From the NCBI GenBank assembly GCA_019425655.1, contig NQWY01000012.1:24495-88494 (forward strand): a stretch of 64,000 nucleotides of DNA, written 5' to 3'. The notes under the pieces are model-generated. The model was not told where the DNA came from. It worked only from the letters and a program-made list of their open reading frames with translations, and made no database searches. This stretch comes from Rhizophagus prolifer (lineage: Eukaryota > Glomeromycota > Glomeromycetes > Glomerales > Glomeraceae). Positions 42,074 to 51,461 of this stretch are shown here, piece after piece (the stretch's first letter is position 1; each line of letters opens with the position of its first letter). The position numbers were made by a program, and so were the translations under genes.

Positions 42074-45000
42074 GTGTCGAAGATAAATAAAATTTTCCTA
42101 ATAATCTGTATTTTTTTTGCAATAATTAAGATTAATGCACAGATCTTCAATTGGAAAAATCCAAATATTCCACAAGATTCCCTTAAAAAAGACAGTGTTA
42201 TTATTTCTAAAATCAATCAGGACTTTTACACCAAAGACACGCTTGATTTTATCAAAAAACAGAATCGCGTCATTTATGACGAAGAAGTCCTTGTAAAAAA
42301 CGACAAGAAAAGAATCCTCGGCGAACTCAATTCCAAAGGTTCAATTATCAGAGGTATTACTTTTGGAAATAATCAGGGCTCATCGGTTCAGAGTTCTATG
42401 GATATGCAGATTTCCGGAAAGTTAAGTCCTGATGTTTCGATTTTGGCTTCCATTTCGGACCATAATCTTCCTGTTCAGGCTGATGGATACACTCAGACCT
42501 TGCAGGAATTTGACAAAATCTATCTTCAGCTTAATATCAAAAACCATAGTATCATCCGCGCAGGACATCTCGATCTGAATGATGAAACGACTTATTTCGG
42601 ACGCTATCAAAGACGAAGTATGGGTTTGCAATTTCTCACGAGTTGGGAAAAGAATGGTAATAAAACTTCCGTTGACGTTTCCGGTGGCGTTGCAAGAAGT
42701 GAATTCTTCAGAATGCGATTCCAAGGAATTGAAGGCAATCAAGGACCTTATCGATTGACTGGGAAAAATGGAGAATTGTTTATTACGATTATTTCGGGTT
42801 CGGAACAGGTTTACATCGACGGAATATTGATGAAACGTGGCGAGAATCAGGATTATACGATCAATTACAATACAGGGGAAATTACATTTACCAGTTTTCG
42901 GCCAATTTATAAACAGAATTTCATCAACGTATCTTATAATTACACCAATCGCAATTATACAAGATTTTTGATTACAGGAAGCATCAGGCATCAAAGAGAA
43001 AAACTGAAAGCCGGATTCAGCTGGTTTATGGAGAATGACAATAAAAATGCGCCTTTATCTTTGAATCTTAGCGATGAAGACAAACAGACATTGGTTAATG
43101 CAGGAAACAATCAGGATTCTATGTATTCGCCGTCTGGTGTAGAAACGGAATATGACGTTAATAAAATTCTTTACAAAAAAGTATTCACGACCGATTCTTT
43201 TCATTACGAGTTTTCTACGGACCAGACCCAAGTACTCTATCAGGTGTCTTTCACTTATTTCGGAAGTGGAAAAGGAGATTATCAACTACAGCAGTCTACC
43301 AACAACGGTCGTGTTTTCCAGTATGTAGGAACTGGCTTGGGAGATTATATGGCGGTCAGAAAATTACCTGCTCCGGAAAAATCACAGGTTTATTCTGCTA
43401 ACGTTGAATATGCATTAAATGAAGGTGTTATTGGAACTGATGTTTCGATGAGTAATTATGATCTCAACCTTTATTCATCAAAAGATAATAAGCAGAATAT
43501 CGGTTATGCAGCAAGAATCTATGCTAATAAAACCTTCCGAAAAAACACTTGGACAGGAACACCAATAGTCGAATATCAGGTCATACAGAAGAATTTTCAC
43601 ATTCTGGACAGAATTAACAATGTTGATTTCTGGAGAGACTTTAACCTAACCAATGAATTCAGTCAGATTACGCAGAATCGATTTATCTTTTCTTTTCTGA
43701 ATGACTTTAATAAAAAATCATCTGTTAATTATAAAATCAATTATCTAGAAGAAACTAATACTTATAAAGGAATTAAAAATGATTTGGATGCCACCTGGAG
43801 AGTTGGAAAATTCACCAACCTCGGAGCTATTTCTTATTTGGATACCAAATCCACAGACCTTAACACCACTTTTATACGAGGAGCGGTTTCAACCGAATTA
43901 GCTGGTAAAAAAGGCAGCTGGATGTTGGGCGGTTCTATGGAACATAACGAGAAAAAATATAACGCAACCCAGACATTGGATTTGACAAGTTTTAGCTGGA
44001 AAGAAGTTTTCGTCCAGAAGAAAATTGCCGATTCTGTAAGAACCAAATTACTGGCAAAAATGTATTTCCGTGGCAATGACTCTGTTCTGGATAATCGGTT
44101 ACAAAAGATGAACAATATTCTTGGGATTCAGGCGGAAAGTCAAATCATCAAAACCGAGACTACTCTATTATCGACTTTGGTTCATTACAGAAAATTCTTT
44201 TACGAGAACCAAACTTTTGCAAACGATCAGAATCAGGATTTTGTTGTAGGAAATATCCTTTACAATCAGCAGTTATTCAAAAACGGAATGCGTCTGCAAC
44301 TTTTCTACGAATTAGGAAATGGACAGGAAGCGCAACGTGAGTTCCAGTATATCAAAGTGACCGACGGACAAGGCGTTTATAAATGGACGGATTATAATAA
44401 CGACGGCGTTCAGCAATTAGACGAATTTGAAGTGGCAGAATATGCAGATTTAGCGCAATACATTAGAGTTTACACCAACAGCGTCAATTATCTTGCTTCT
44501 AATAAAAATAAGCTTCAGGTCGCATTATTCGTCAATCCTTCTGTCATCATCAGTTCAGAAAATGCTTTCCTTAAACGTTGGAACTTTAACCTATTCTTAC
44601 TTTCACAGAATTCTTATCTAAAAGGCAGCAAGGTGTTGGTTTGGAATCCTTTCGAAAAACAAAGTGATCAATTACTGAGAACTCAGAATATTCTGGCTTC
44701 GGCTTTATTTAATTCTAATGAAAAATCCGGCTGGAACGGAAGTTACCGATACACGGATAATGATAACTTGGTGAACGCTAATTTCAGCAATGAGGAACAT
44801 TCTCAGAAATCTCATTTTATGAATCTCGGTTATTCCTTTACGAAAGCTTTCCGTGCGGATTGGGAAAACACGCTCCAGAATGTGACCAATAGCTCACAGG
44901 TTTACAATACAAGAAACTACCATCTTCAAAACTGGGAAACCAAACCGAAAGCTACATACAAATTAACCGAAACTCTGCAAACAGAATTATTTGGAGCATT

Positions 45001-45316
45001 GCGCCAGAAAAAAAGAACGGACGGCGAAGAACTTTTAAAAACCTACGAAATATCAGGAACACTTCAATGGGAAAAAGCGAAGACGTCCATTAGAGCTAAC
45101 TTTTCATTCATCAACAACGACTTCACGGGCAACAGCTACAGCATTGTCGGAAATCAAATGCTGGAAGGCCTGAAAGCTGGGAAAAACCAAGTCTGGACTT
45201 TATATATCCAGCAAGCCATTAATTCCTTCATTCAATTGAATGTCAACTACGAAGGCAGAAACTCTGGTGACAGAACCATCCACATCGGAAGTATGCAGAT
45301 CCGAGCCAGTTTTTGA
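42074..45316 (+). CDS. large outer-membrane beta-barrel protein, function unknown
   Basis: The protein (1080 residues from a GTG at 42074) has a signal peptide (SKINKIFLIICIFFAIIKINAQ). A region about 70-260 includes GSIIRGITFGNNQGSSVQSSMDMQISGKLSPDVSILASISDHN and SGSEQVYIDGILMKRGENQDYTINYNTGEITFT. Long amphipathic beta strands continue to the end (IHIGSMQIRASF). The pattern is a very large outer-membrane barrel of a kind conserved in flavobacteria. It contains an EF-hand-like DYNNDGVQQLDEFE that could bind calcium. The GTG fits a TACATTTA box 18 bp before it; an in-frame TTG lies 30 bp earlier. No neighbour explains its role. Confidence 0.72.
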   Translation: MSKINKIFLIICIFFAIIKINAQIFNWKNPNIPQDSLKKDSVIISKINQDFYTKDTLDFIKKQNRVIYDEEVLVKNDKKRILGELNSKGSIIRGITFGNNQGSSVQSSMDMQISGKLSPDVSILASISDHNLPVQADGYTQTLQEFDKIYLQLNIKNHSIIRAGHLDLNDETTYFGRYQRRSMGLQFLTSWEKNGNKTSVDVSGGVARSEFFRMRFQGIEGNQGPYRLTGKNGELFITIISGSEQVYIDGILMKRGENQDYTINYNTGEITFTSFRPIYKQNFINVSYNYTNRNYTRFLITGSIRHQREKLKAGFSWFMENDNKNAPLSLNLSDEDKQTLVNAGNNQDSMYSPSGVETEYDVNKILYKKVFTTDSFHYEFSTDQTQVLYQVSFTYFGSGKGDYQLQQSTNNGRVFQYVGTGLGDYMAVRKLPAPEKSQVYSANVEYALNEGVIGTDVSMSNYDLNLYSSKDNKQNIGYAARIYANKTFRKNTWTGTPIVEYQVIQKNFHILDRINNVDFWRDFNLTNEFSQITQNRFIFSFLNDFNKKSSVNYKINYLEETNTYKGIKNDLDATWRVGKFTNLGAISYLDTKSTDLNTTFIRGAVSTELAGKKGSWMLGGSMEHNEKKYNATQTLDLTSFSWKEVFVQKKIADSVRTKLLAKMYFRGNDSVLDNRLQKMNNILGIQAESQIIKTETTLLSTLVHYRKFFYENQTFANDQNQDFVVGNILYNQQLFKNGMRLQLFYELGNGQEAQREFQYIKVTDGQGVYKWTDYNNDGVQQLDEFEVAEYADLAQYIRVYTNSVNYLASNKNKLQVALFVNPSVIISSENAFLKRWNFNLFLLSQNSYLKGSKVLVWNPFEKQSDQLLRTQNILASALFNSNEKSGWNGSYRYTDNDNLVNANFSNEEHSQKSHFMNLGYSFTKAFRADWENTLQNVTNSSQVYNTRNYHLQNWETKPKATYKLTETLQTELFGALRQKKRTDGEELLKTYEISGTLQWEKAKTSIRANFSFINNDFTGNSYSIVGNQMLEGLKAGKNQVWTLYIQQAINSFIQLNVNYEGRNSGDRTIHIGSMQIRASF

Positions 45317-45321
45317 GTTAG

Positions 45322-45432
45322 AGAGTTTTTTGGGTTTGAGAATTTTAGAGTTACAGAGCTATAGAATTATTATTTCTGAACCTCGAAGACTCTTTCATTC
45401 TAAAACTCTTCCACTCTAAAACTCAAAAAAAT
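45322..45432. repeat. imperfect inverted repeat in a convergent gap
   Basis: The left half has TTTTTTGGGTTTGAGAATTT and TTAGAGTTA, and the right half has the complement of TTTTTTTGAGTTTTAGAGT. The arms are imperfect and repeat a GAGTTTTAGAG word several times. It lies between the convergent barrel gene and the sulfurtransferase and may end transcription in both directions. Confidence 0.4.
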
Positions 45433-45433
45433 T

Positions 45434-46264
45434 CTACAACTCATTTCTGCTCCACTCGCTCCAGCTTCCAACATACAAATTGGGGATATCAAAACCTGCA
45501 TAATCCAAAGCTAACAAAGAATGACAAGCCGTCACACCACTTCCACAATGGAACGTGATTTTACTTTTGTCATAATTTTCAAATAATTCTGAATACATAT
45601 TTCTAAGTTCTTCCGGAGACTTGAACAAGCCTTTTTCATCCAGGTTATCAATAAAAGGAAAATTCAGAGCATTCGGGATATGTCCTGCGACCAAATCAAT
45701 CGTCTCGGCAATACCTTCATAACGTTGTGATTCTCTAACATCTACAATCACAGCATCAGAATCTTGTGTTGCTTTTTTCACATCATTCATCCAAACCTGT
45801 GGCAATTGCCAATCGTTGAATTCAGAAATATATTCAGTTTCAGAATAAGAATTTTGTTCGGAACTTAAAGGATAATTCTGATTTTCCGCCAATTGTAATC
45901 CTCCATTGAGAACTTGAACATTATCATGACCAACCGCACGCAACATCCACCAAAATCTTGCAGCAGCATTAGCGCCATTTTTATCGTCATAAACCACAAC
46001 ATGGGAATCTTTGTCAATACCTAATTTACCTAGAGTTTTGATAAAATTTTCAAATTTTGGAAGCGGATGTCGACCTCCGTTTTTTGGATTATCAATTTCT
46101 GCCAAATCAGAATTCAAATCAACAAAAACTGAATTCTTGAGATGTTTTTTAAGATATTCTTCTTTGGCAACAGGACCAGTTCTGACATCAAAAATTCTGA
46201 GATTCGGATTTTCAGATATCTTAATTAATTCATTAACTTCTATGATTGGCGACTGATTTTGCAT
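45434..46264 (-). CDS. sseA: rhodanese-type sulfurtransferase (3-mercaptopyruvate sulfurtransferase type)
   Basis: The 276-residue protein contains two rhodanese domains (about 8-120 and 150-276). The C-terminal one has the active-site loop HCGSGVTACH. CGSGVTA is the loop type of SseA/3-mercaptopyruvate sulfurtransferases, whereas thiosulfate-specific rhodaneses have CRKGVTA. It carries sulfane sulfur on that Cys in the cytoplasm. It diverges from the threonine dehydrogenase gene. Confidence 0.85.
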   Translation of the reverse strand: MQNQSPIIEVNELIKISENPNLRIFDVRTGPVAKEEYLKKHLKNSVFVDLNSDLAEIDNPKNGGRHPLPKFENFIKTLGKLGIDKDSHVVVYDDKNGANAAARFWWMLRAVGHDNVQVLNGGLQLAENQNYPLSSEQNSYSETEYISEFNDWQLPQVWMNDVKKATQDSDAVIVDVRESQRYEGIAETIDLVAGHIPNALNFPFIDNLDEKGLFKSPEELRNMYSELFENYDKSKITFHCGSGVTACHSLLALDYAGFDIPNLYVGSWSEWSRNEL

Positions 46265-46324
46265 ATTATGATATTTTTAAAAAATTTATTGGAATTCTTT
46301 TTGATTCTCAATCCCAAATTTAAT

Positions 46325-46332
46325 TAGATTTG
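46325..46332 (+). promoter_or_regulatory. -7 box (TAGATTTG) of the threonine dehydrogenase gene
   Basis: An exact TAnnTTTG match with a TTG 21 nt upstream lies 28 bp before the ATG at 46360. Confidence 0.5.
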
Positions 46333-46359
46333 CGAATCAGGAAAAGTAAAAATGAAACT

Positions 46360-47313
46360 ATGACAGAAAAAATTCTCATCACCGGCGCACTAGGGCAAAT
46401 CGGAACAGAACTAACCTTAAGATTATCAGAAATTTATGGTAAAGAAAACGTGATTGCTTCTGGCCTCGATAAGTGGAAAGAAGGCATTACGGAAGCTGGT
46501 TATTATGAAAGATTAGATGTTACTAATTTTCAAGCCGTTACAGACGTCATCAAAGAACATAACATTACTACTGTTTATCATTTGGCATCCCTTTTATCCG
46601 GAACTTCGGAAAAGCAACCACTTTTTGCGTGGAAACTCAACCTTGACCCATTGATTCATCTTTGCGAATTGGCAAAAGAAGGTATGATTAAAAAAATATT
46701 CTGGCCGAGTTCCATTGCAGTTTTCGGAAAAGGAATTCCTAAAGAAAATGTAGGACAAGAAGTTGTACTTAATCCGACAACCGTTTACGGAATCTCCAAA
46801 ATGGCAGGTGAAAAATGGTGCGAATATTACTTCGAAAAATACGGCGTTGATATCAGAAGTATTCGTTATCCCGGTTTGATTTCTTGGAAAGCACCAGCAG
46901 GTGGAGGCACTACAGATTACGCCGTTGAGATATTTTACGAGGCTGTAGGAAATGGAAAATACACGAGCTTCATCAGCGAAAATACAGCGATGCCAATGTT
47001 GTATATGGACGACGCCATTGATGCAACAATCAAGCTGATGACTGCTCCGAAAGAACAGGTGAAAATCCGCTATTCTTACAATCTCGGAGGAATGAGTTTT
47101 ACACCAAAAGAACTGGCTGCTGAAATCAAAAAAACGATGCCTGATTTTGAGATAAAATATGAGCCGGATTTCCGTCAGGCGATTGCAGATTCCTGGCCGG
47201 CAAGCATTGATGATTCTGCTGCAAAACAAGATTGGGGATTGGATTATAAGTTTGATATTTCATCAATGTCAATAGATATGATAAATAATCTTAAAAAGAA
47301 ATTAGAAAAATAA
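46360..47313 (+). CDS. L-threonine 3-dehydrogenase, SDR (epimerase-like) type
   Basis: The protein (317 residues from the ATG at 46360, MTEKILITGALGQIGTEL) has an extended-SDR fold: NAD-binding GxxGxxG, IFWPSSIAVFG (catalytic Ser region), TVYGISKMAGE (YxxxK) and RYPGLISWKAPAGGGTTDYAVEIF. The last segment and SWPASIDDSAAKQDWG are hallmarks of the SDR threonine dehydrogenase known from Flavobacterium. It oxidises threonine to 2-amino-3-oxobutyrate with NAD. The next enzyme (KBL) is not adjacent. The upstream TTG of the longer frame overlaps the promoter and is not used here. Confidence 0.87.
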   Translation: MTEKILITGALGQIGTELTLRLSEIYGKENVIASGLDKWKEGITEAGYYERLDVTNFQAVTDVIKEHNITTVYHLASLLSGTSEKQPLFAWKLNLDPLIHLCELAKEGMIKKIFWPSSIAVFGKGIPKENVGQEVVLNPTTVYGISKMAGEKWCEYYFEKYGVDIRSIRYPGLISWKAPAGGGTTDYAVEIFYEAVGNGKYTSFISENTAMPMLYMDDAIDATIKLMTAPKEQVKIRYSYNLGGMSFTPKELAAEIKKTMPDFEIKYEPDFRQAIADSWPASIDDSAAKQDWGLDYKFDISSMSIDMINNLKKKLEK

Positions 47314-47399
47314 CAGAATCTAAATAATTAATTCAATTAAAATATATTTTAACATCTGATTTTAAATTATTTACAAATAATATATAAATTTTAATTTAA

Positions 47400-48152
47400 G
47401 TGATTTTATTAACTTTTAACATATCGGTTTCTGAAAACAAAATATTAAATCAAAAAAATATTTCAGAAAAAGAATTGATAAAAGCTATCGAAGAAAAGAC
47501 AGAAATTATTCTGCTTTTATTAGAACTTCATGAATTCAAAGCTACTTTTTTCGTAGAAATTCCTCTTGTGGAAAAGCTCCAAAGGTTAATTAAAACTATC
47601 TCTTTTTCAGGCCACGAAATTGCATTTTATAATGTCAATTCCACACCAGAAAACATAGAAAAGACTAAGCAGAATTTAGAGCAATTTTTGGAAAAACCGG
47701 TTCGTGGTTTAAGACAAAAACACCATCAGATTTCTTACTCAGAAATTAAAAATCTGGACTTCAATTATGTATCCAATATTGAAGAATCCAGACTCAATTT
47801 TCTGTGGCGAAAACTGACCGAAAAAACCGAAGTTCATATCCAAAATGATTTAACCATAGTCCCAGAAAGCCAGTCGCCTTATTCGCAACTTCCGTTCAAT
47901 GATTATGTGCTCCAGGTAACACCAATGAAGTATTATGAAAGTATGCTTCTGGAAAGCTTGAAGAACAATGAACACGTTATGATCTATGCCAATGCCTGGC
48001 AGTTCTTCAATTCCGCCGAGTCACCGTTTGAACTTCCGTTTTATAAAAGTATCAACATTGGCCGCAGATTCGAAGACCGTATTGAGCAGCTGTTCCAGTT
48101 CATCGATGAAAATGAAATAGCTGTTTCCAGAATGAAGGATTATTTGTTTTAA
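47400..48152 (+). CDS. polysaccharide-deacetylase-like protein with eroded active site
   Basis: The 250-residue protein starts at a GTG. The NodB-type fold is suggested by the early strand ILLTFNISVSE, then FKATFFVEIPLVEKLQRLIKTISFSGHEIAFYN and RGLRQKHHQISYSEI. In active deacetylases the first strand holds an Asp pair (SFDDG or SFDVE) and the second motif is HTxxHP. Here the first strand has Asn instead of Asp and GHEIAFY lacks the second His, so metal binding is doubtful. It has no signal peptide. It is probably a single gene. Confidence 0.6.
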   Translation: MILLTFNISVSENKILNQKNISEKELIKAIEEKTEIILLLLELHEFKATFFVEIPLVEKLQRLIKTISFSGHEIAFYNVNSTPENIEKTKQNLEQFLEKPVRGLRQKHHQISYSEIKNLDFNYVSNIEESRLNFLWRKLTEKTEVHIQNDLTIVPESQSPYSQLPFNDYVLQVTPMKYYESMLLESLKNNEHVMIYANAWQFFNSAESPFELPFYKSINIGRRFEDRIEQLFQFIDENEIAVSRMKDYLF

Positions 48153-48264
48153 TAAAGATTAAAGATTTATCAAATAAAAAGATTTATTTTTCAATTATTA
48201 ATAACAAGCTTGAAATAAAACCAAGGTAAAGAAAGTGTACAGCGGATGTACAGAAACCATATAG

Positions 48265-48301
48265 AAAAGCCTGTTATCGTTGTATTGATAAACAGGCTTT
48301 T
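48265..48301. terminator. bidirectional terminator
   Basis: AAAAGCCTGTT and AACAGGCTTTT form an 11-bp stem with extra ATC/GAT pairing inside and A/T tracts outside, between convergent genes. Just before it, TGTACA occurs twice (48236 and 48247 region). Confidence 0.85.
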
Positions 48302-48324
48302 TTATTATTAAAAAGAGAATCACT

Positions 48325-49530
48325 TTAACTCAATTCAAAAACAGTAATCTCTGGCAACACCCCTACTCTACCAGGATAACCAATCACTCCAAAACCCCTG
48401 TTAACATATAGATATTTGCCTTCACTCTCGTAGAGGTCTGCCCATTTCGGGTATTTGTATTTCACAGGTGACCATTTGAAGTTTTTCAAGTCAATCCCGA
48501 ACTGCATCCCGTGTGTATGCCCGGAAAGTGTCAACTGGATGTTTTTAGGATGCTTTTTAACTACCGCATCAAAATGGGAAGGATCGTGTGACATCAGGAT
48601 TTTAACTGCATCTGTAGGCACATTTTCCGAAGCCTTATCCAGATCTCCAAATTGTGGAAACGGTGGAATCCCCCAGTTTTCGACCCCAAGAATATATAAT
48701 TTTTCACCATTCCTTTCAATGACACGATTTTCATTCCGCAACATCTCGAAACCAGCTTTTCTTTCATTTTCGATGAGTCTAGGGATATTATTTTTTCTAT
48801 CGTCAATGTTTTTCCAAACACCATATTCGCCATAATCGTGGTTTCCGAGAACTGCAAACTTGCCATCTTTCCCCTTGATCTGGGAAAACAAATCGATAAA
48901 CGGGACAAACTCATCCGCATAATTATTCACCATATCACCAGTAAAGAGTACCAAATCTGCATTCTGCTTATTAATCAAATCAATGGCGTGTTGCAGATGC
49001 TTTGGATTCTGGAAACTGCCGCTATGCACATCAGAAATCTGAACGATTTTATAACCTTTGAAACTTGCCGGAAGATTCTTCAGTTTAAGCCTTACTACCC
49101 TTGCTCTATGGCGGTATTTTCCGAAGATAATTCCATCCAAAATAATTCCCGCCAAAATAGCTCCTGAACCAAGTCCAACCAGGCTTATGAATTTTCGTCT
49201 TGACGGATAACCGTGATTCTCTGTTGCGACATAATTGTAACCGAAATTCAGTAATCTTATTAAATCTTCGATCAAAAGAAATATAGCTACCAAGAGCTTT
49301 GGTAATACAAAAATCAAAATTACAGAAAATACAATCTGAAGATTGAGATACTTGTGCGAAGCTCTGTCAAAAGTAAGAATCGAGTAAAACAAAAAAGCAT
49401 AAACCAGAATCGTTGGAATCCAATAGATTAATCTTGCATTCTGATTAGAATAAAGTGTTTTAAAAGCCTGATAAACATAAATTTCCAGAAGTAAAAATAT
49501 ACCGAGAAGAAATAAGATGGTCTTTTGCAT
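48325..49530 (-). CDS. membrane-anchored metallophosphoesterase
   Basis: The protein (401 residues from the ATG at 49530, MQKTILFLLGIF) has four transmembrane helices in the first 130 residues. The calcineurin-type phosphoesterase domain then shows QISDVHSG, LFTGDMVNNYADE, VLGNHDYG, LMSHDPSHFD and LSGHTHGMQFG, all binding the two-metal centre. The family (YkuE/YaeI-like) includes hydrolases of lipid or nucleotide phosphates. The substrate is unknown. It is probably an inner-membrane protein with the catalytic domain outside the helices. A longer frame adds six residues that are not needed. Confidence 0.9.
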   Translation of the reverse strand: MQKTILFLLGIFLLLEIYVYQAFKTLYSNQNARLIYWIPTILVYAFLFYSILTFDRASHKYLNLQIVFSVILIFVLPKLLVAIFLLIEDLIRLLNFGYNYVATENHGYPSRRKFISLVGLGSGAILAGIILDGIIFGKYRHRARVVRLKLKNLPASFKGYKIVQISDVHSGSFQNPKHLQHAIDLINKQNADLVLFTGDMVNNYADEFVPFIDLFSQIKGKDGKFAVLGNHDYGEYGVWKNIDDRKNNIPRLIENERKAGFEMLRNENRVIERNGEKLYILGVENWGIPPFPQFGDLDKASENVPTDAVKILMSHDPSHFDAVVKKHPKNIQLTLSGHTHGMQFGIDLKNFKWSPVKYKYPKWADLYESEGKYLYVNRGFGVIGYPGRVGVLPEITVFELS

Positions 49531-49612
49531 AATATTATAAAAAAACAAAAGGAATAAAAACTATTCCTTTTTTGTTATTGACGTTTAAAATATAGATTTA
49601 CTTTATTGTAAT

Positions 49613-50692
49613 TTAAATTTTCCCTTCCGGAAATTTGTAAACCACACAATTGATATTCATCCCGGCTCCTACAGACGTAAACAAGATATGAGAACCCGGT
49701 GTGAATTGCTGGCCTTCCATTTTACCTTTTCTGATAAGATCAAACAAAGTCGGAACCGTAGCAACCGAAGAATTCCCAAACTCCTGGATTGTCATCGGAG
49801 AAATCGCGTGGTCGTAATCTTTTTGTCCATATAATTTGAACAATCTGCCGATCATTGCATAATCCATCTTTGCATTGGCCTGATGAATTAATATTTTACC
49901 AATATCGGAAATATCCAAGCCTGCTTTATCAATCGTCGCTTTGATTGCGTCAGGAACATTTTTAAGTGCATATTCGTAGATTTTACGGCCTCTCATTCTG
50001 ATGAATAACTGACTTTGATCGTGCTCCAGATTCAAAGATGGTCCGTTTTCCAAATAACACAATTCTTCCCCGTTATCGCAAAGTGTATTATCCGCTAAAA
50101 CACCAACTGTATAATCTTCGGTAGCAGTCACCACAACAGCTCCGGCGCCATCCGCAAAAATCATTTTATTTCTGTCATAAGGGTCGGTAACTCTGCTTAA
50201 TGTTTCGCCGCCAACAACCAAAACGGTTTTAGCTTTTCCAGCCTTGATCATCGTATCAGCTAAAATCAGAGACTCTACCCAACCCGGACATCCGAAAATC
50301 ATATCATAATTGATACAATCTCTTCTTTTGATGCCCAATTTACCTTTCAGTCTTGCTGACATTGATGGCATAAAATTCGGAATTCCGTTCACATCCACTT
50401 CACCAAAATTGGTAGCGAAAATAATATAATCAATTTCTTCCTTATCAATACCGGCATCTTCAATAGCCTCAAGAGAAGCTCTGTGAGCCAAATCTGAGTT
50501 AAAATCTTCCGGATTGGCATACCTTCTTCTTTCTATCTCTGTAATGTCCACAAATTTCTCGATAATCTCCTCTGTTGGTTTTTCGATCAACTGATGGTTA
50601 TCATCATAAAAGACAGCATCTTTGAAATGAGAACCTTCTATTACGTTTTCCGGAACATAACTTCCGGAGCCAATGATTAATGTATTAGGCAT
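49613..50692 (-). CDS. 3-oxoacyl-ACP synthase III family protein
   Basis: The 359-residue thiolase-fold enzyme has the catalytic triad of KAS III: Cys in YDMIFGCPGWVE, His in LIHQANAKMDYAM and Asn in EFGNSSVATVPT. FabH starts fatty-acid chains by condensing acetyl- or branched acyl-CoA with malonyl-ACP. Length slightly above FabH (about 320-330) and the GCPG active-site context suggest a FabH paralogue rather than the primary FabH. Relatives make branched starters, polyketides or long-chain olefins. The promoter box is at 50715-50722. It is a single gene. Confidence 0.88.
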   Translation of the reverse strand: MPNTLIIGSGSYVPENVIEGSHFKDAVFYDDNHQLIEKPTEEIIEKFVDITEIERRRYANPEDFNSDLAHRASLEAIEDAGIDKEEIDYIIFATNFGEVDVNGIPNFMPSMSARLKGKLGIKRRDCINYDMIFGCPGWVESLILADTMIKAGKAKTVLVVGGETLSRVTDPYDRNKMIFADGAGAVVVTATEDYTVGVLADNTLCDNGEELCYLENGPSLNLEHDQSQLFIRMRGRKIYEYALKNVPDAIKATIDKAGLDISDIGKILIHQANAKMDYAMIGRLFKLYGQKDYDHAISPMTIQEFGNSSVATVPTLFDLIRKGKMEGQQFTPGSHILFTSVGAGMNINCVVYKFPEGKI

Positions 50693-50714
50693 TGATATTA
50701 AAAAATTTTAAATG

Positions 50715-50722
50715 CAAAATTA
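50715..50722 (-). promoter_or_regulatory. -7 box (TAATTTTG) of the KAS III-like gene
   Basis: This minus-strand exact consensus match lies 22 bp before the ATG at 50692. Confidence 0.45.
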
Positions 50723-50849
50723 CATAAAAATTAATAGACGGAATTTTATTTTTTCTGATTTTTTGAGACTTACGCAAAAGCGTTGCTATTATTGGCAGGA
50801 ATGTTTTTTTACTTTAGCAAATTGGAAAGATTTTAATTTAAGAATTTTC

Positions 50850-50857
50850 TATTTTTG
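50850..50857 (+). promoter_or_regulatory. -7 box (TATTTTTG) directly before the YigZ-family start
   Basis: An exact TAnnTTTG match ends only 4 bp before the ATG at 50862, so transcription would start at or next to the start codon. Confidence 0.4.
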
Positions 50858-50861
50858 ACAA

Positions 50862-51458
50862 ATGTTTGAATTCCAAACCATAAAAAAGCCAATAGAAGAT
50901 ACCCTGTTAAAAGAGAAAGGAAGCAAGTTCATCGGATTTGCTTATCCTGTTAACTCTGAAACGGATATCAAGGAACGATTGAATCACCTTTACGAAATCC
51001 ATCCTAAAGCAACACATCACTGTTACGCCTACAGATTAGGAATCAATGGAGAAAATTACCGGGCCAATGATGACGGTGAACCTTCAGGAAGTGCTGGTTT
51101 GCCTATCTACAATCAGCTTCTTGCTCATCAGATCACAAACGTTTTGGTGGTCGTTATCAGATATTATGGCGGGACAAAATTAGGCGTTGGCGGTTTGGTT
51201 AAAACTTATAAAGAATCTGCAAAATACACATTGGAACAAGCAGAAATCATTACCAAAGAATTAGAAACCGAATTAGATATTCAGTTCAAATTTTCTCAGC
51301 AAAATCAAATCTTTACCCTGCTGAATAAATACGATGCAAAAATCATTGAGTTTGACGCAAAGGAAATATGTATCATCAAAGCCAATATTAAAACTTCTAA
51401 AAAAGAAAACATCTCAAACGAATTGTCTGAGATGCTGTTGGAATTTAATTTTTCATAA
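50862..51458 (+). CDS. yigZ: YigZ/IMPACT family protein (UPF0029)
   Basis: The 198-residue protein has the UPF0029 N-terminal domain: EKGSKFIGFAYPV, HPKATHHCYAYRLG, NDDGEPSGSAGLPIYNQLL and VIRYYGGTKLGVGGLVKTY, the family's conserved signature. The C-terminal domain (about 130-198) is the DUF1949-type RNA-binding fold. It is a cytoplasmic protein linked in other organisms to translation regulation. The exact role is unknown. It converges with the YugP-type protease gene with only 3 bp between stop codons. Confidence 0.92.
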   Translation: MFEFQTIKKPIEDTLLKEKGSKFIGFAYPVNSETDIKERLNHLYEIHPKATHHCYAYRLGINGENYRANDDGEPSGSAGLPIYNQLLAHQITNVLVVVIRYYGGTKLGVGGLVKTYKESAKYTLEQAEIITKELETELDIQFKFSQQNQIFTLLNKYDAKIIEFDAKEICIIKANIKTSKKENISNELSEMLLEFNFS

Positions 51459-51461
51459 CTT

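Noticed and set aside
46594-47229. 211-residue minus-strand frame opposite the threonine dehydrogenase
   Set aside because: Shadow of a well-recognised gene; the translation is Cys/Phe-rich and matches no family pattern.
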